The position numbers and the translations under genes are program-made. Shown in pieces: positions 24,415 to 35,271 of a DNA stretch of 64,000 nucleotides (positions within the stretch are counted from its first letter, which is position 1; every line of letters starts with the position of its first letter). The stretch is from Patagioenas fasciata (taxonomy: Eukaryota; Chordata; Aves; Columbiformes; Columbidae). The notes below the pieces were generated by a model that was given only the letters and a program-made list of their open reading frames with translations, ran no database searches and was not told the origin of the DNA. The DNA lies in contig NC_092526.1 of assembly GCF_037038585.1 (NCBI RefSeq), positions 40,683,501 to 40,747,500 of the forward strand, in the 5' to 3' direction.

Positions 24415-27400
24415 GAAATTGCTGTACGCGGATCTACCTCAGCTTTCCCATAAGTGGACATGGTGAGAACAGTGGCACTTTTACTGTGTTTTCATGCTCT
24501 CTGAAATGATCATCTGGAGAGGGAACAGCCTTACACATTCCGCTCTGGTGCTGGGCAGAATTTGTAATAAAAAGCTCAGGTTTTCATTTCAGACTTATGG
24601 CAAGATATGGTGAAAGGGAAAATATGTCCGCTTACACAAGTCCGAAAGATTTGGTTAATATTTGGTCATCTAGTTTGGTTTCTCTTGCCACAGAAGCATT
24701 GTTCAAGTCACAAGTACGTAGCCCTGTGACCTGCACTTCAAGTTTAGCAGCTCGGGAGATAGAGATATATGACTGTGTGTCTTAAACTGTACATACCCCT
24801 TTTGTAGGATTTCCATAGACATGACAGGCGACTGTCTCCTCCCCTCTACCTGTGCGCTTCTGGAACAGTGCACCAGTATCATCACAATGCTGATCTTTAT
24901 TAGTTTTCCTGTACACTTATCCCCAGTGTGTGATTTTGTAGGTTTGCTTGTTTGTGAAGGCAGATGATACATGGTGCCGTTCAAAACTGGCCTTATCACT
25001 CACGGGTCCACAGGCCTGGTGTTCCTCTGATTGTAAACCACGCTGTGATCTTCTGAACCAGATATGTTATATCTGTCTATATAATAATAAATTTGAGTAT
25101 CGTATCTCTGGACTGTGACAGCTTCTGCATTACCGTGGCAAACTTGCTTTGTCCTAAAACGAAATGAAACCAAATGCTTCCTGGCGATGTCGCTGGGCAT
25201 GTGGAAGGTTTGTGGCCGAATATGGAACAGTGGTTATTTGCAGTGGGAAGTGGCTTATGCTGCTGGTGGGGCCGGGAAATCAAACCGAGTCTGCCAGTAT
25301 TTCATTGCTGATGTACTGATTCTTTTCTGGCTCTTGCCCAGGCTGTCACGCTGCACACTGACGTGGGCGATATTAAAATCGAGCTGTTCTGCGAGCGCAC
25401 ACCCAAGACTTGCGAAGTAAGTAGCAGGAGCAAGACTGCCCAGCGTTGAAACAGAGCAGTAGAAACAGAGGAGGCGAAGTGGCTTTTCTTATTTGCCTTT
25501 TCGCGTAATGGAATGTTACCATTTTAAGCTGGTGACAGTGCCGGTCCCACTCACAGAGCTTTTCCCGTCGTGCAGTTTGTCACGCCGCTTAGGGCTTTGC
25601 TGCCTGTTTCTCACCAGGTGACGCTTAGCTCAGGGCCGCTTCCCTCCAAGTTCTAACATCTCACAAAGTGTCCTTTGCCTGTAAGAAAATACAGCACTTG
25701 TTCTGGGATCCCCAAATTTCCCTGGGTTTGCTCGCACTCACACAGACTTTGTTTTAATTCAATAGAGTGAGAATCAATCCCAGTCTGCCAGAGGCCCGAG
25801 GTTTGCTTTCTGCGATAAACTTACGTTGAATGAAAGTGATACTTCTGAGCACATCTCAGGCTTCTTGTTTGTTTCTTAAGTCGGACAACCTTGTGCTCTA
25901 AGTTTTATTTAAAATCCCTTCTGTGGCAATGCCAAAGGAGCATATTAACTATAATTTGTGGCTGTTCTGTGGCGATACTCTGGAATTCACATGGTCGCAA
26001 TGCAGAGCAGAGACAGAAGTGTTGGTCTTGGTCTTGCTAGTGCCGTTGTTTTAGTGAGAGGATCCTATGTCTGGATTGTTTGCTAATATGGTTTGTTTCA
26101 TTTCCTTAGAATTTCCTGGCTCTCTGTGCTAGTAACTACTACAATGGCTGCGTGTTTCACCGGAATATAAAGGGCTTCATGGTTCAGACAGGAGATCCAC
26201 TCGGTAAATTATTCTGCTAGGGTCTCTATAGAAAAATGCACATTGAAAAAACCCCTTATAAATATAAAGAAATGTAAAGAAATTGTAAGTGTTAATATTA
26301 AACCCAAAACATAAATAAAGTAAAAATAAAATGTAAGAATTACTGTGTTACTGGGGGAAGTTTTTATGATGAGATTAGTTTTCTGTGGCGAGCTTGCAGA
26401 AGAGCAGCCTTTAACCTAGCTCTAAATAACCACGTGTTCTACATCAAGCATTGTACAAACTTGAGTTTTTCCAGCTGTTTCCGCTAAAGGTGATGATTCT
26501 GCTGACCTGGCAGCTGTTGAACAGCTGTTATGCCTCTGCTCGGCGCAGTTTTCAGTCTGCAAATCCAGTGATGCGTTGTGGTGTTTCTTCCTCAGGCACT
26601 GGGAAAGGAGGCAACAGCATCTGGGGCAAGAAGTTCGAAGATGAATTCAGTGAATACCTCAAGGTATTTCTGCGTTCTCGACATGCAGTTGTGTTTCCCT
26701 ATGAATTTTCCAGTCAGCATTGTGTTGTACCGTATTTCATACCTCTCTGGTCATAGTGAAGCAAAGTATAGTCCCACAATAAGGGGACAGAAAGCGTTAT
26801 TAAAATAGGAACAGGCGCTTCTGTACTTGGCGAGTTGGGTTTGGGGGTTTTCATCACTGAGGCCTGGAGTGGAAAGAGTTTGTAACAAAGTGGTTTTTGT
26901 GCGCTGAAGGCCAAGAAGGAATTTCTCATTGTAAGGGCAGTTTTGAGGAGGTAACCATGGAACTGGGGTGGAATATATTAGCAAGCAGTTTTGGTTCTCA
27001 CTAACGGCAGTGTCCGAGTCACTCGCACGGTCCCAGTGCGAGTTCTGCTGCCACACCGCTGGATCCGCGCTGCGCTTTCTCTCTTCCAGCACAGCATCCG
27101 CGGGGTCGTTTCAATGGCGAACAACGGGCCCAACACCAACGGGTCGCAGTTCTTCATCACGTACGGCAAGCAGCCGCACCTGGACATGAAGTACACCGTG
27201 TTCGGAAAGTGAGTGACCCACCCACTCGGCAGGATCTGCACGTCTCGGGCCACACGCAATGCAAATTTAGAAGCTTGTGGGTCTAAAGCTTTTTGAAACG
27301 TTGGACGTGTAGATGCAAACGTACGTTCTTGCACTATCACTGGAATTAGGTGCTCCAAAACGCCTCTTTGTTTTTCATAGCAGTAGGGAATTTGGTGAAA

Positions 27401-28526
27401 ATAGGCGTATTGGAAATTACCTTTTTTGGGTTGTTTTTTGGTTCTCTCCCAGCTTACCTCTTCAGCTATGCCCAAACGGACGCAGCTTGATTTTGAGCAA
27501 ACTCCAGACCAAGTGGATACAGGGTTGTAGGGTTTGCTGAGAAGCAAGAGCCTGAGTAGGGACCGGCTCTGGCGATGGAGGTACCGGCGTGGTCACGCTG
27601 CTGTTGGTCAGATAAAACTCAAGGAACTGACGGTTTATACAATCAGATGAGGTTGTTAAAACATGTTTATAGACACTACCAAAAATATATAATCCTCAAA
27701 GCAAATCTTTTCATTTTTGAGTCTTTCAGACCTGCTTTCAGACCTCAGAGCCATGGTAATGTCTTTTGCTTGTGGTTAAAAAGCCTCTAGTGTACAAATG
27801 ACTGCTGAGAGAAAGTTGCCTGTATTAAATGGAGTTAAATATTCAAAGGAAACTATTGAGATGTGCAAATACTGTTTTCTACCATTTGTGTTGTGTATAG
27901 GCAGCTCAGTATAGGTGTTCCTTTCATTTTCTCTCTTGCCACTTCTTCAGCCTGATCAGGATGTCTGAAAACCTGAACTTATTTGTACCATTAGATTTAC
28001 CCAGTTATTCATGATTTTGTCTGGTCTCATCTTTGAGTCGGAAGGTTGGAAATCAGTGTCTCACATTGGGAAAGGGATTTCCTAGCTGTAATTTGCAGTG
28101 AGGTTTGGTATGGCCAATATCTTGCTGCTATTAAACCTCTGCCATGATGGGTCTTTATACAGCTATGGGTGGTGTAAAATATGATACAGGTCGGTGGGTG
28201 TTATTTCTACTTTTTACTAGAATGTGTCGTGGATGCTTAATATTTCCTTTCAACATATATGCCATATATCACATTTGGGCTGCCTTGTGTCGCTTGCAAA
28301 GCCCTTGCCCTGTGATAGTTTACTGCATAAATGCTTGGAGATATCTCAGTTTCAGTCATTATTAGGAGGAGGTTCCCAGTGCTTGTGCTTTTCTTCCAGA
28401 GTTATTGATGGCTTGGAGACCCTGGATGAGCTGGAGAAGCTGCCTGTGAATGAGAAAACCTACCGACCTCTTAACGACGTCCGCATTAAAGACATTACAA
28501 TTCACGCCAACCCTTTTGCTCTGTAG
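24415..28526 (+). CDS. PPIL3: Peptidyl-prolyl isomerase-like 3 (cyclophilin)
   Basis: PPIL3 is a small single-domain cyclophilin found in spliceosomal preparations. The coding exons are 24460-24462, 25342-25416, 26110-26203, 26596-26663, 27090-27208 and 28400-28526, giving 161 aa, the same as human. The span given starts at the 5' border of the 48-nt exon that carries the ATG; the ATG is its last three bases. The protein begins [17 protein letters not shown]. The cyclophilin signature is intact: [16 protein letters not shown] with the catalytic Arg at position 44, then [20 protein letters not shown] and [19 protein letters not shown]. It ends [10 protein letters not shown]. The tryptophan that binds cyclosporin in cyclophilin A is replaced in the QPHLD segment, as in human PPIL3. 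At least one upstream non-coding exon is expected in the CpG island. Confidence 0.96.
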
Positions 28527-29160
28527 CCATGGAGTGCCTGGGCACGTCCTTCAGAGAGCGGTGAGCTCGGCTGCGGGGTGACGGACTTTCCTGGTGCCCG
28601 GTTTCCTGGAGCTGGATCACCCCTTTGCTCACCGAAGGCAGGATTTCGGGAGCTGTGACCACGTTCGGGAGTTATCACACTTTTCAAAGCCACTTTTTCT
28701 CTGGAGTGTGTTCCAGGATTTTGATGTTTAAACGTTGCTTTTTATACTTGTAAAATAAGAAAAGGCTTTTTTTAAATATATTTTTCTTTGTTCGCAAATC
28801 TTTGTTTTGTGCCCTATCTTTCGTAGTGGTACTAGGTTGAAACAACGTCCTTTGCTACAATTTCAAGCTACGGTGTGCAGAGGAGCGCTTGCTCCTGTAC
28901 TGCTGTGTTGGGACCGTCACCGCTCAGCCTCCCCAAAAGGTAGATTGGGAACTATCGCTTCTTCCTGTGGCTTTTGGTACGAAAGACTGTTTGGGGGATT
29001 ACGTGGCTGTTGATCTAAACTAGGGAACCGTAGATTTACTTGGTTTTCATCACTTGACCCCACAAGCAGTGCGGGATAAACACAACAGAGTAGTGACACA
29101 AAGACTCCGGGCAGACTTCTGATCAAGAATATCCTGATACAGCCAAAATAATAAAAGCTC
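28527..29160 (+). other. PPIL3: PPIL3 3' UTR and candidate poly(A) signal
   Basis: This follows the stop codon. No canonical hexamer lies close to the stop; AATAAG is present near 28755 and a canonical AATAAA is at 29150-29155. No other exon or repeat is recognised before the LTR at 29489. Confidence 0.5.
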
Positions 29161-29488
29161 CTGTAGCCAAGATGATGTTGAACAAATGAGAAAGCTGATC
29201 CTTTTCTATCTAAAGGTGTGTATTGAAAGGAGAGTGGTCTTACGGGACAGGATTACATCGGAACTTTAAGAAACTGTATTGTGGGTTTTCCTGTTTGTGG
29301 TTCCAAACCTTCCCTGGGTTCTCCCTGAGAACCTGGACTAGAACAGGAAAAAATAACGATGGGGTTGGTGGAAGAGGAAGCGAGACACAGTGGGAAGGAG
29401 CCCGTCCGTGGAAGGGGTGGTTTTATTTGTGGGTGGTAAAGAAAAATATATTAACACAACATTCTTGCATTGTGGCTGTGATGGAGGG

Positions 29489-30139
29489 TGTCCTGGTTTT
29501 GTTAAAAACAAGTTTCTCTTTTAGCGAATTTTGCCTGTCAGCTAAAGCCTTCATATTACTGCATTTTCCTGAAGAACCAGATACATGTTTTGGTAAACAC
29601 AGCAATGGAATGTGAAGTTATTGATAAGCATGGCTGGACATCTCGTGAGAGGGGGAACAAGAAACAGGTGACCAAAAACTGACCAACGGAGTATAACATC
29701 CCATTCACGTGATACTTCATATAAAAATGGGAGATCACAAAGATCTCGTCCCTTTTCCCTTTCCCTTTTTCCTTATGGCCGGCATTAGGAGAGGACCTTA
29801 CTGGTTGTCCCTGTGAACTGAGGCCAGTGACAGACTGAATCCAGTTCCGGTTGGCTGCAGGGTCCAGTCCAGGACTTCGGGTGCCGACTCTGCAGTTGCT
29901 GGGACTTTCAAGATTGGTTTTGTATATTTTGTATTATTTTCTCTATTTTATCAGTAGCATTAGCAAAACATGTTTAATTTTTCCAACTCTCTTCTCTCTG
30001 TCCTTCTGTCCCTCCCGATCGCCTGTCCTGAGTGGGAAGGGGGGAGAGGGAGGGACTGAAGGGGGAAGTGGGGGGGAGAGGAGGTTAACAATACATCTGC
30101 CAGGGTTTGATTGTCACCCCGCAATCTTAACCCTCGACA
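29489..30139 (+). mobile_element. Solo LTR of an endogenous retrovirus, ERVL-like
   Basis: A 651-bp element begins TGTCCTGGTTTTG and ends CCCTCGACA, with TG...CA ends and the same 5-bp word GAGGG on each side (29484-29488 and 30140-30144), as left by integration. It has a TATA-like ATATAAAAATGG near 29719 and a G-rich 3' part. No internal gag or pol sequence is present, so it is a solo LTR fossil left by recombination. Assignment to ERVL rests on the 5-bp duplication and remembered avian LTR ends, and is an inference. The perfect target-site copy suggests moderate rather than great age. Confidence 0.85.
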
Positions 30140-30480
30140 GAGGGTTTCACTGTATGCGTTCTAAATGGTCTCTGGGCTCTGCTGGCATTTTGCTGTCACA
30201 GGTACGTGGTGCTGGCCGCAGGGCTTGGCCTGACAAAAGGAAAACAATGGTGCATTATCAATGGTGCAAAACTTGTATGTGCAATGTACATATTGTGTGT
30301 TGATCACATGGGCAGTTGGGGAAATGAAAAAAACAATAGGGTCATTTATCAGGGTTGGAAGTGTTTCCGAAGGTTTAGCCCTTGCCAGAATAAAAAAAAA
30401 AAAAATTAAAAAGGCACGTTTTAGTCATGTGTGGTCCTTTAGACCTCTGTTGATGCACAGCTGGTCTGGTAGGTGCTGGT

Positions 30481-30925
30481 TAGAGCCACCAAGATGCTGA
30501 AGGGAGTGGAGCATCTCCCGTGTGAGGAAAGGCTGAGGGAGCTGGGGCTCTGGAGCTGGAGAAGAGGAGACTGAGGGGTGACTCATTCATGGGGATCAAT
30601 ATGGAAAGGGGGAGTGTCAGGAGGATGGAGCCAGGCTCTTCTCGGTCACAACCAGTGACAGGACAAGGGGCAATGGGTACAAACTGGAACACAGGAGGTT
30701 CCACTTAAATTTGAGAAGAAACTTGTTCCTGGTGAGGGTGGCAGAGCCTGGCCCAGGCTGCCCAGGGAGGCTGTGGAGTCTCCTTCTCTGCAGACATTCA
30801 AACCCGCCTGGACACCTTCCTGTGGAACCTCATCTGGGTGTTCCTGCTCCATGGGGGGATTGCACTGGATGAGCTTTCCAGGTCCCTTCCAACCCCTGAC
30901 ACTCTGGGATGCTGTGATTCCGTGT
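30481..30925 (+). mobile_element. CR1 LINE, 5'-truncated, beside the CLK1 promoter
   Basis: The segment is collinear with the CR1 at 11141-11853 from the AAGATGCTGAAGGGAGTGG block to the end. It carries the ORF2 terminus and 3' UTR (GACACCTTCCTGTGGAACCT) and ends near GATGCTGTGATTCCGTG. The CLK1 CpG island begins within about 30 bases of its 3' end. Confidence 0.9.
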
Positions 30926-30929
30926 GACT

Positions 30930-31420
30930 GTGCTATGACACGGGGACACGCGTACCGGGCCGTGTCCCCGGGGTCGCTGCGGACCCGCCGGCGGGCGCCA
31001 GGACCCGGGAGGCCCCGCAGTGCGTCTGGCGTCACCCCGTGCGCGTGACGCGCGGCCGCGCTCCAGAACGTTCCGGGCGGCGCCATTTTGCGGCGGCACC
31101 GAGAGGAGGCGGCGGAGGCTCCCGCGGAGCGCGGCGGATTCAGGCGAGGTGCGGACGGGGGACGGGCTGCTGCCCGCCCAGAGAGGGAAGGGGACGGAAG
31201 GGAAGGCGGGCGGGGGCGCTGGGAAGGCGGTTGGCTCGTCCCGCGGGGAGCGCGGCCGGGGCGCCCCGATGCCCGCGCCTCGGGTCGGGCGCCATGTTCC
31301 GCGCCCACAGAAAACGGGTCCGGCGGGGAGCGGGTGGGCCCGGCACGGGCGCCTCGTCCCGCCCCGTCCCGGGGACGCTCCGCGGCCTGAGCTCTCCGGG
31401 AACTGAGGGGAAAAAGGTTA
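30930..31420 (+). promoter_or_regulatory. CLK1: CpG-island promoter and non-coding exon 1 of CLK1
   Basis: The DNA is strongly GC- and CpG-rich. The probable untranslated exon 1 ends with CAGGCGAG at 31148 followed by the donor GTGCGG. Its 5' edge has a 9-bp hairpin, CGGGGACAC (30941-30949) with GTGTCCCCG (30962-30970). Long open frames on both strands here are by-products of GC content. Confidence 0.75.
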
Positions 31421-31554
31421 TGCCAGGGTGTTCGGGAGCGCGCAGGGTGGTGTTTGTTTGCCGTATTGAAGTGTCCAAGAGCTTTCCTAAGAAGCAGCTT
31501 GTTGGTTTGTGTTCCCCGTCAAAAGCGGTTGATTTGGGAAACCTCCTGACGTAA

Positions 31555-31914
31555 AAACAAACAAAAAGCAAACGAAACGGAGGGCAAAGAGAAACTAAGC
31601 AAACAAAACGGAAAACAGAAGCTAGCCGAACAAAACCAAAACAGGATTAACCGAAGAAAACTGAAAACGAGCAAAAATGAATCACACAAACCCGAACACA
31701 ATAACCAAACAAAACGGAAAACAAACAAGCTAACCAAAGAAAACCAAAATTAACCAAATCAAACTGAAAACAAACAAGAACTAACCAAGCACAACTGCAA
31801 ACAAACAACACTAACCAAACCCAAACCAAAACTAACCAGAGAAAACTGAAATCAGACAACACTAACCTAACAAAACCCAAAGCAAACAAAACCGCCAAAC
31901 CCAAAAACACGACG
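31555..31914 (+). repeat. Degenerate A/C-rich tandem repeat in CLK1 intron 1
   Basis: About 360 bases consist of roughly ten imperfect units of 20-34 bp with the approximate consensus ACTAACCAAACAAAACTG then AAAACAAACAA. The strand is almost free of T except for the recurrent TAAC. G is scarce. CTAACC, TTAACC or ATAACC marks most unit starts. Confidence 0.85.
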
Positions 31915-32051
31915 TGGAAGAGCAAGCAGAGAAGACACGGAAGTTGTGTAGTTGAGAAGTGCAGCCCTCGTTAGAGTGTTAAGTGGGTACCGAGTGGCTT
32001 TGGCAGGGAGCTGTTGGTGCGGCGTTGTTCAGAGAGCGCTCTCCATTGCAG

Positions 32052-35000
32052 ATGCGGCACTCGAGGAGAAGCAGCGGTGCCGAGCGGGAGGCGGCGGAGA
32101 GCCCGTCGGGCAGGACGGGTGGCAGCAAGAGGAAGAGGCGGTCGGTGAGCGTACAGAACGGGCGCTGCGGACACCCCCAGCTCCCTCCTCACCGGTAAAT
32201 CACACCCTGCCTCCCGCTTGTCGTTCTCGTCGGGTCCGTTGGGAGTTTTGAAAAGAAGCTGCCAAATTAATGCGCGCTGTGATTAAGTTAGAGAAGACAT
32301 ACCCATCGTTAACCTATTGACATGATCAGTGCTTTCTGACCAGCAGATAAACAAGGGGGTATGTTTCAGGTTTTAGATCGTTCTGCACGACAAGAGGGAG
32401 GCAGAAGATTAAGCGATGCATTGTTTAGAAGCAGAGTGCTTAGTTTATATTTGACTAATAATTAATAGGTGTAAATAAGAAGCTAAACAATTATAACTAA
32501 CATGTTATTTCTCAGTATAGCTATATGTCAAAATTTTCAATAATTGTAATCAGTATATAATAATTACCTGAATATAAGCAATGCAAGAGCATCCAGTCTG
32601 TGGAGGGTGATTCCCAGAGCTCCCCAGCGCTGATAAAATACAGAATGCTGCTTAACAGCGTAACCGACTCTGCTCTGAAGTTCATTTCTCCATTGCAGTT
32701 TGACATCTTTCAAGAGAGATGTCTCACAGCTTGAAGCAAAAAGTTGTCTTGACAGGTGTACAGGAATTAGTTCAATGAGGTGTTTTGGCTGCTTTGTTCG
32801 TGGTACCAGGTCTGTGACGCGTCGGGAGCGTCCCGAGCGGCACTATGTGGAGGAGTACAGGAGTGAGGACAAGCAGGGCCGCGGCTCAGGGCACCACAGC
32901 AGCAAATCCTCGGGTCACAGTGGCAGGAGCAGCTACAGGAGGAGACACAGGACGCACCGCGCCGCCTGTCACCGGCGGCACCCGTCACAGGTTGGGCGGC
33001 AAATTCCGATCGAGGAGCTTTTTATTGTTAGAAGATAGATTCTTATCTGGGCAGTGGAATGTGGGGGCTTGGGGAGTTCTGTTGATAGTTTATTCCTTTA
33101 GCTAATGATAATAGATTATTCTTTTTGCTACGATTTTATTTCTTCCAGTGAAATTGTACAGTTTGTAGGTATGTTTGTGATAACACAGAGCACAGTCCTG
33201 CTGTTTGTTGGATATGTTTGGGCAGATTAATCAATAATAACCATCAGTTATAGAGGCATCACTTTGATGCCTTCAGAGTTTTTACTGTGAGCATTTATTT
33301 CAGCCCTACTCAAAAATCCAAGCACAAGCTTTTAAACTTGCTTTTGACTGAGTATCACTGGAATAGCAAGGAGATAATGTCAGATTTTTACTTAAAATTA
33401 TGAAGATGTTTAAGTATCACTGAAAAATGTGTAGAATCAGATGTGTGTGATGTCTGCCTGCTAGCAGGGCACTGTTTCTGGTCTTTGTTATGTATTTACC
33501 GCTTAAAAAAGCTGAAGATCAGATTTATAATTCAAGATCTTCAGTTGAGACAGTCTAAAGTAAATGTTTGTGCTATTTATGATTTTTTAAAATATGTTTA
33601 TCAAATACTTAGGCCAGTTATTTAATCCTGATTACTTAAGATGGGTATTTTAATTGGGCCACAAGGCTATTTTATTTATAGAGATACATATGTAAGATAA
33701 TAATTAAGTCTTTTTGCTTAAGAAAAAAATACGGGCACTGAAATCCTAAAGTAAAATTCAGTGAACCGATCTTTGAAAAGAAAAACGATTGTGTTGTAAT
33801 TTTTTGTTGCCACTTTGAGTATCATCTCATCTGAAAATCTGTTCCTTGCCATGTTTTTCTCCTGTAACATAAACTATGTGCCCTGTGAATTTCCGGGGAC
33901 TGAATTTGCAATTGCTCCTGCCCACCGTTTGTGGCCTGGCGCGTGTCTGAACGCCCGAATGTCTCCCCGCTGACTGAATTTCGTATTCTGCCCTGAATTC
34001 ACTCGGGTTTATTGCTTGGCTGGACCATCTTGGTGCCGCTGCAGAAGAGTCATCGAAGCAAAAGATCCAGGAGTGTAGAGGATGATGAGGAGGGTCACCT
34101 GGTCTGTCAGAGTGGAGACGTACTAAGTGCAAGATGTATAGAATATTTTATTAACTTTTCAGATAGATTAAGTTCTTTTAGCATAAGATGTGAGGGGGCT
34201 TTGGAGGTCTTTTCTTTCTGTCTTCTTCTTTGTTTGGGGGTGGGTGTTGTTCCTTTTCTGTAGAATATAAATGTATTTATTTTTTTTTCTTTTTCCCCTC
34301 TTTTTTTTTTTCCCCCCAAAAACCAGTAAACTAAGTTAATGAACGTACTAGAATGAGACCCCTGTAAATGTGCCTTGATGAGAGTTGTCCAAGAACATCT
34401 CTCAAACTAGATATTTACAATTTAAAGCAGCACAGTCTAGAATAATCTTTGTGATAGTACTTAGTTTTTTGTTTGTATTATTTTTATTTGCTCGTTTGTT
34501 AATAGCTGAGTACCTTCATAGCTTCTGTGACTGAGAGGGGATTTTTCTTTGTAGATGAGATCGTTGCTACTTTGGGTGAAGGTGCTTTTGGAAAAGTGGT
34601 GGAATGCATCGATCACAGAGCGTGAGTCTCATGAAATATGATTGTTCTTACTGGTCTGTCCCAGTACGGCTGGGAAGGGCTTTCGGTTGGGGCATGTTTT
34701 ATCTTGCATGACATACCGGAGCTGAGCGTAACCCAGCAGCTGTGATGCAGTGAAGAAGACAGATAGATACAGAAATCAACAATGTGGTTGGTGTTCGATG
34801 GTGGTTTTGCTGTGTGCAAAACAGCACAAAACTCAGGTGTTGCCACCGCAGGCGGCCTGTGATGCCTTGGAGATGCGTTCAGTGCTGAAATGACTGGCAC
34901 ATGGGGTGGGTTCTCCAGCACGTGAACACACGGAGTTAGACGGGCTTGGAACTTCTTAGAGTGACACCAGTATGTTTGCAAAATGGAAAGAGCCACTTCT

Positions 35001-35240
35001 AGTTGTATTTGTGCATAGAACTTTGGTTACATTGTCAGGGGGCACTTAAGAAAACCAGACTTTTCTGATGCAGTTCCCATTGTTATATATAATATATATA
35101 TATGTTTTATGTATATGTATGTGGTTTTATGTATGTGTATTATCACCATATACATATATATATACACATGTACTTACATTATATATACACACACATACAT
35201 ATCTCATATGTATGTGTCTATATATTTCTATATATAAATA

Positions 35241-35271
<31 letters not shown>

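Noticed and set aside
30646-31571. Open frames up to 220 codons around the CLK1 promoter
   Set aside because: They join CR1 sequence to CpG-island DNA; stops are rare only because of GC content.
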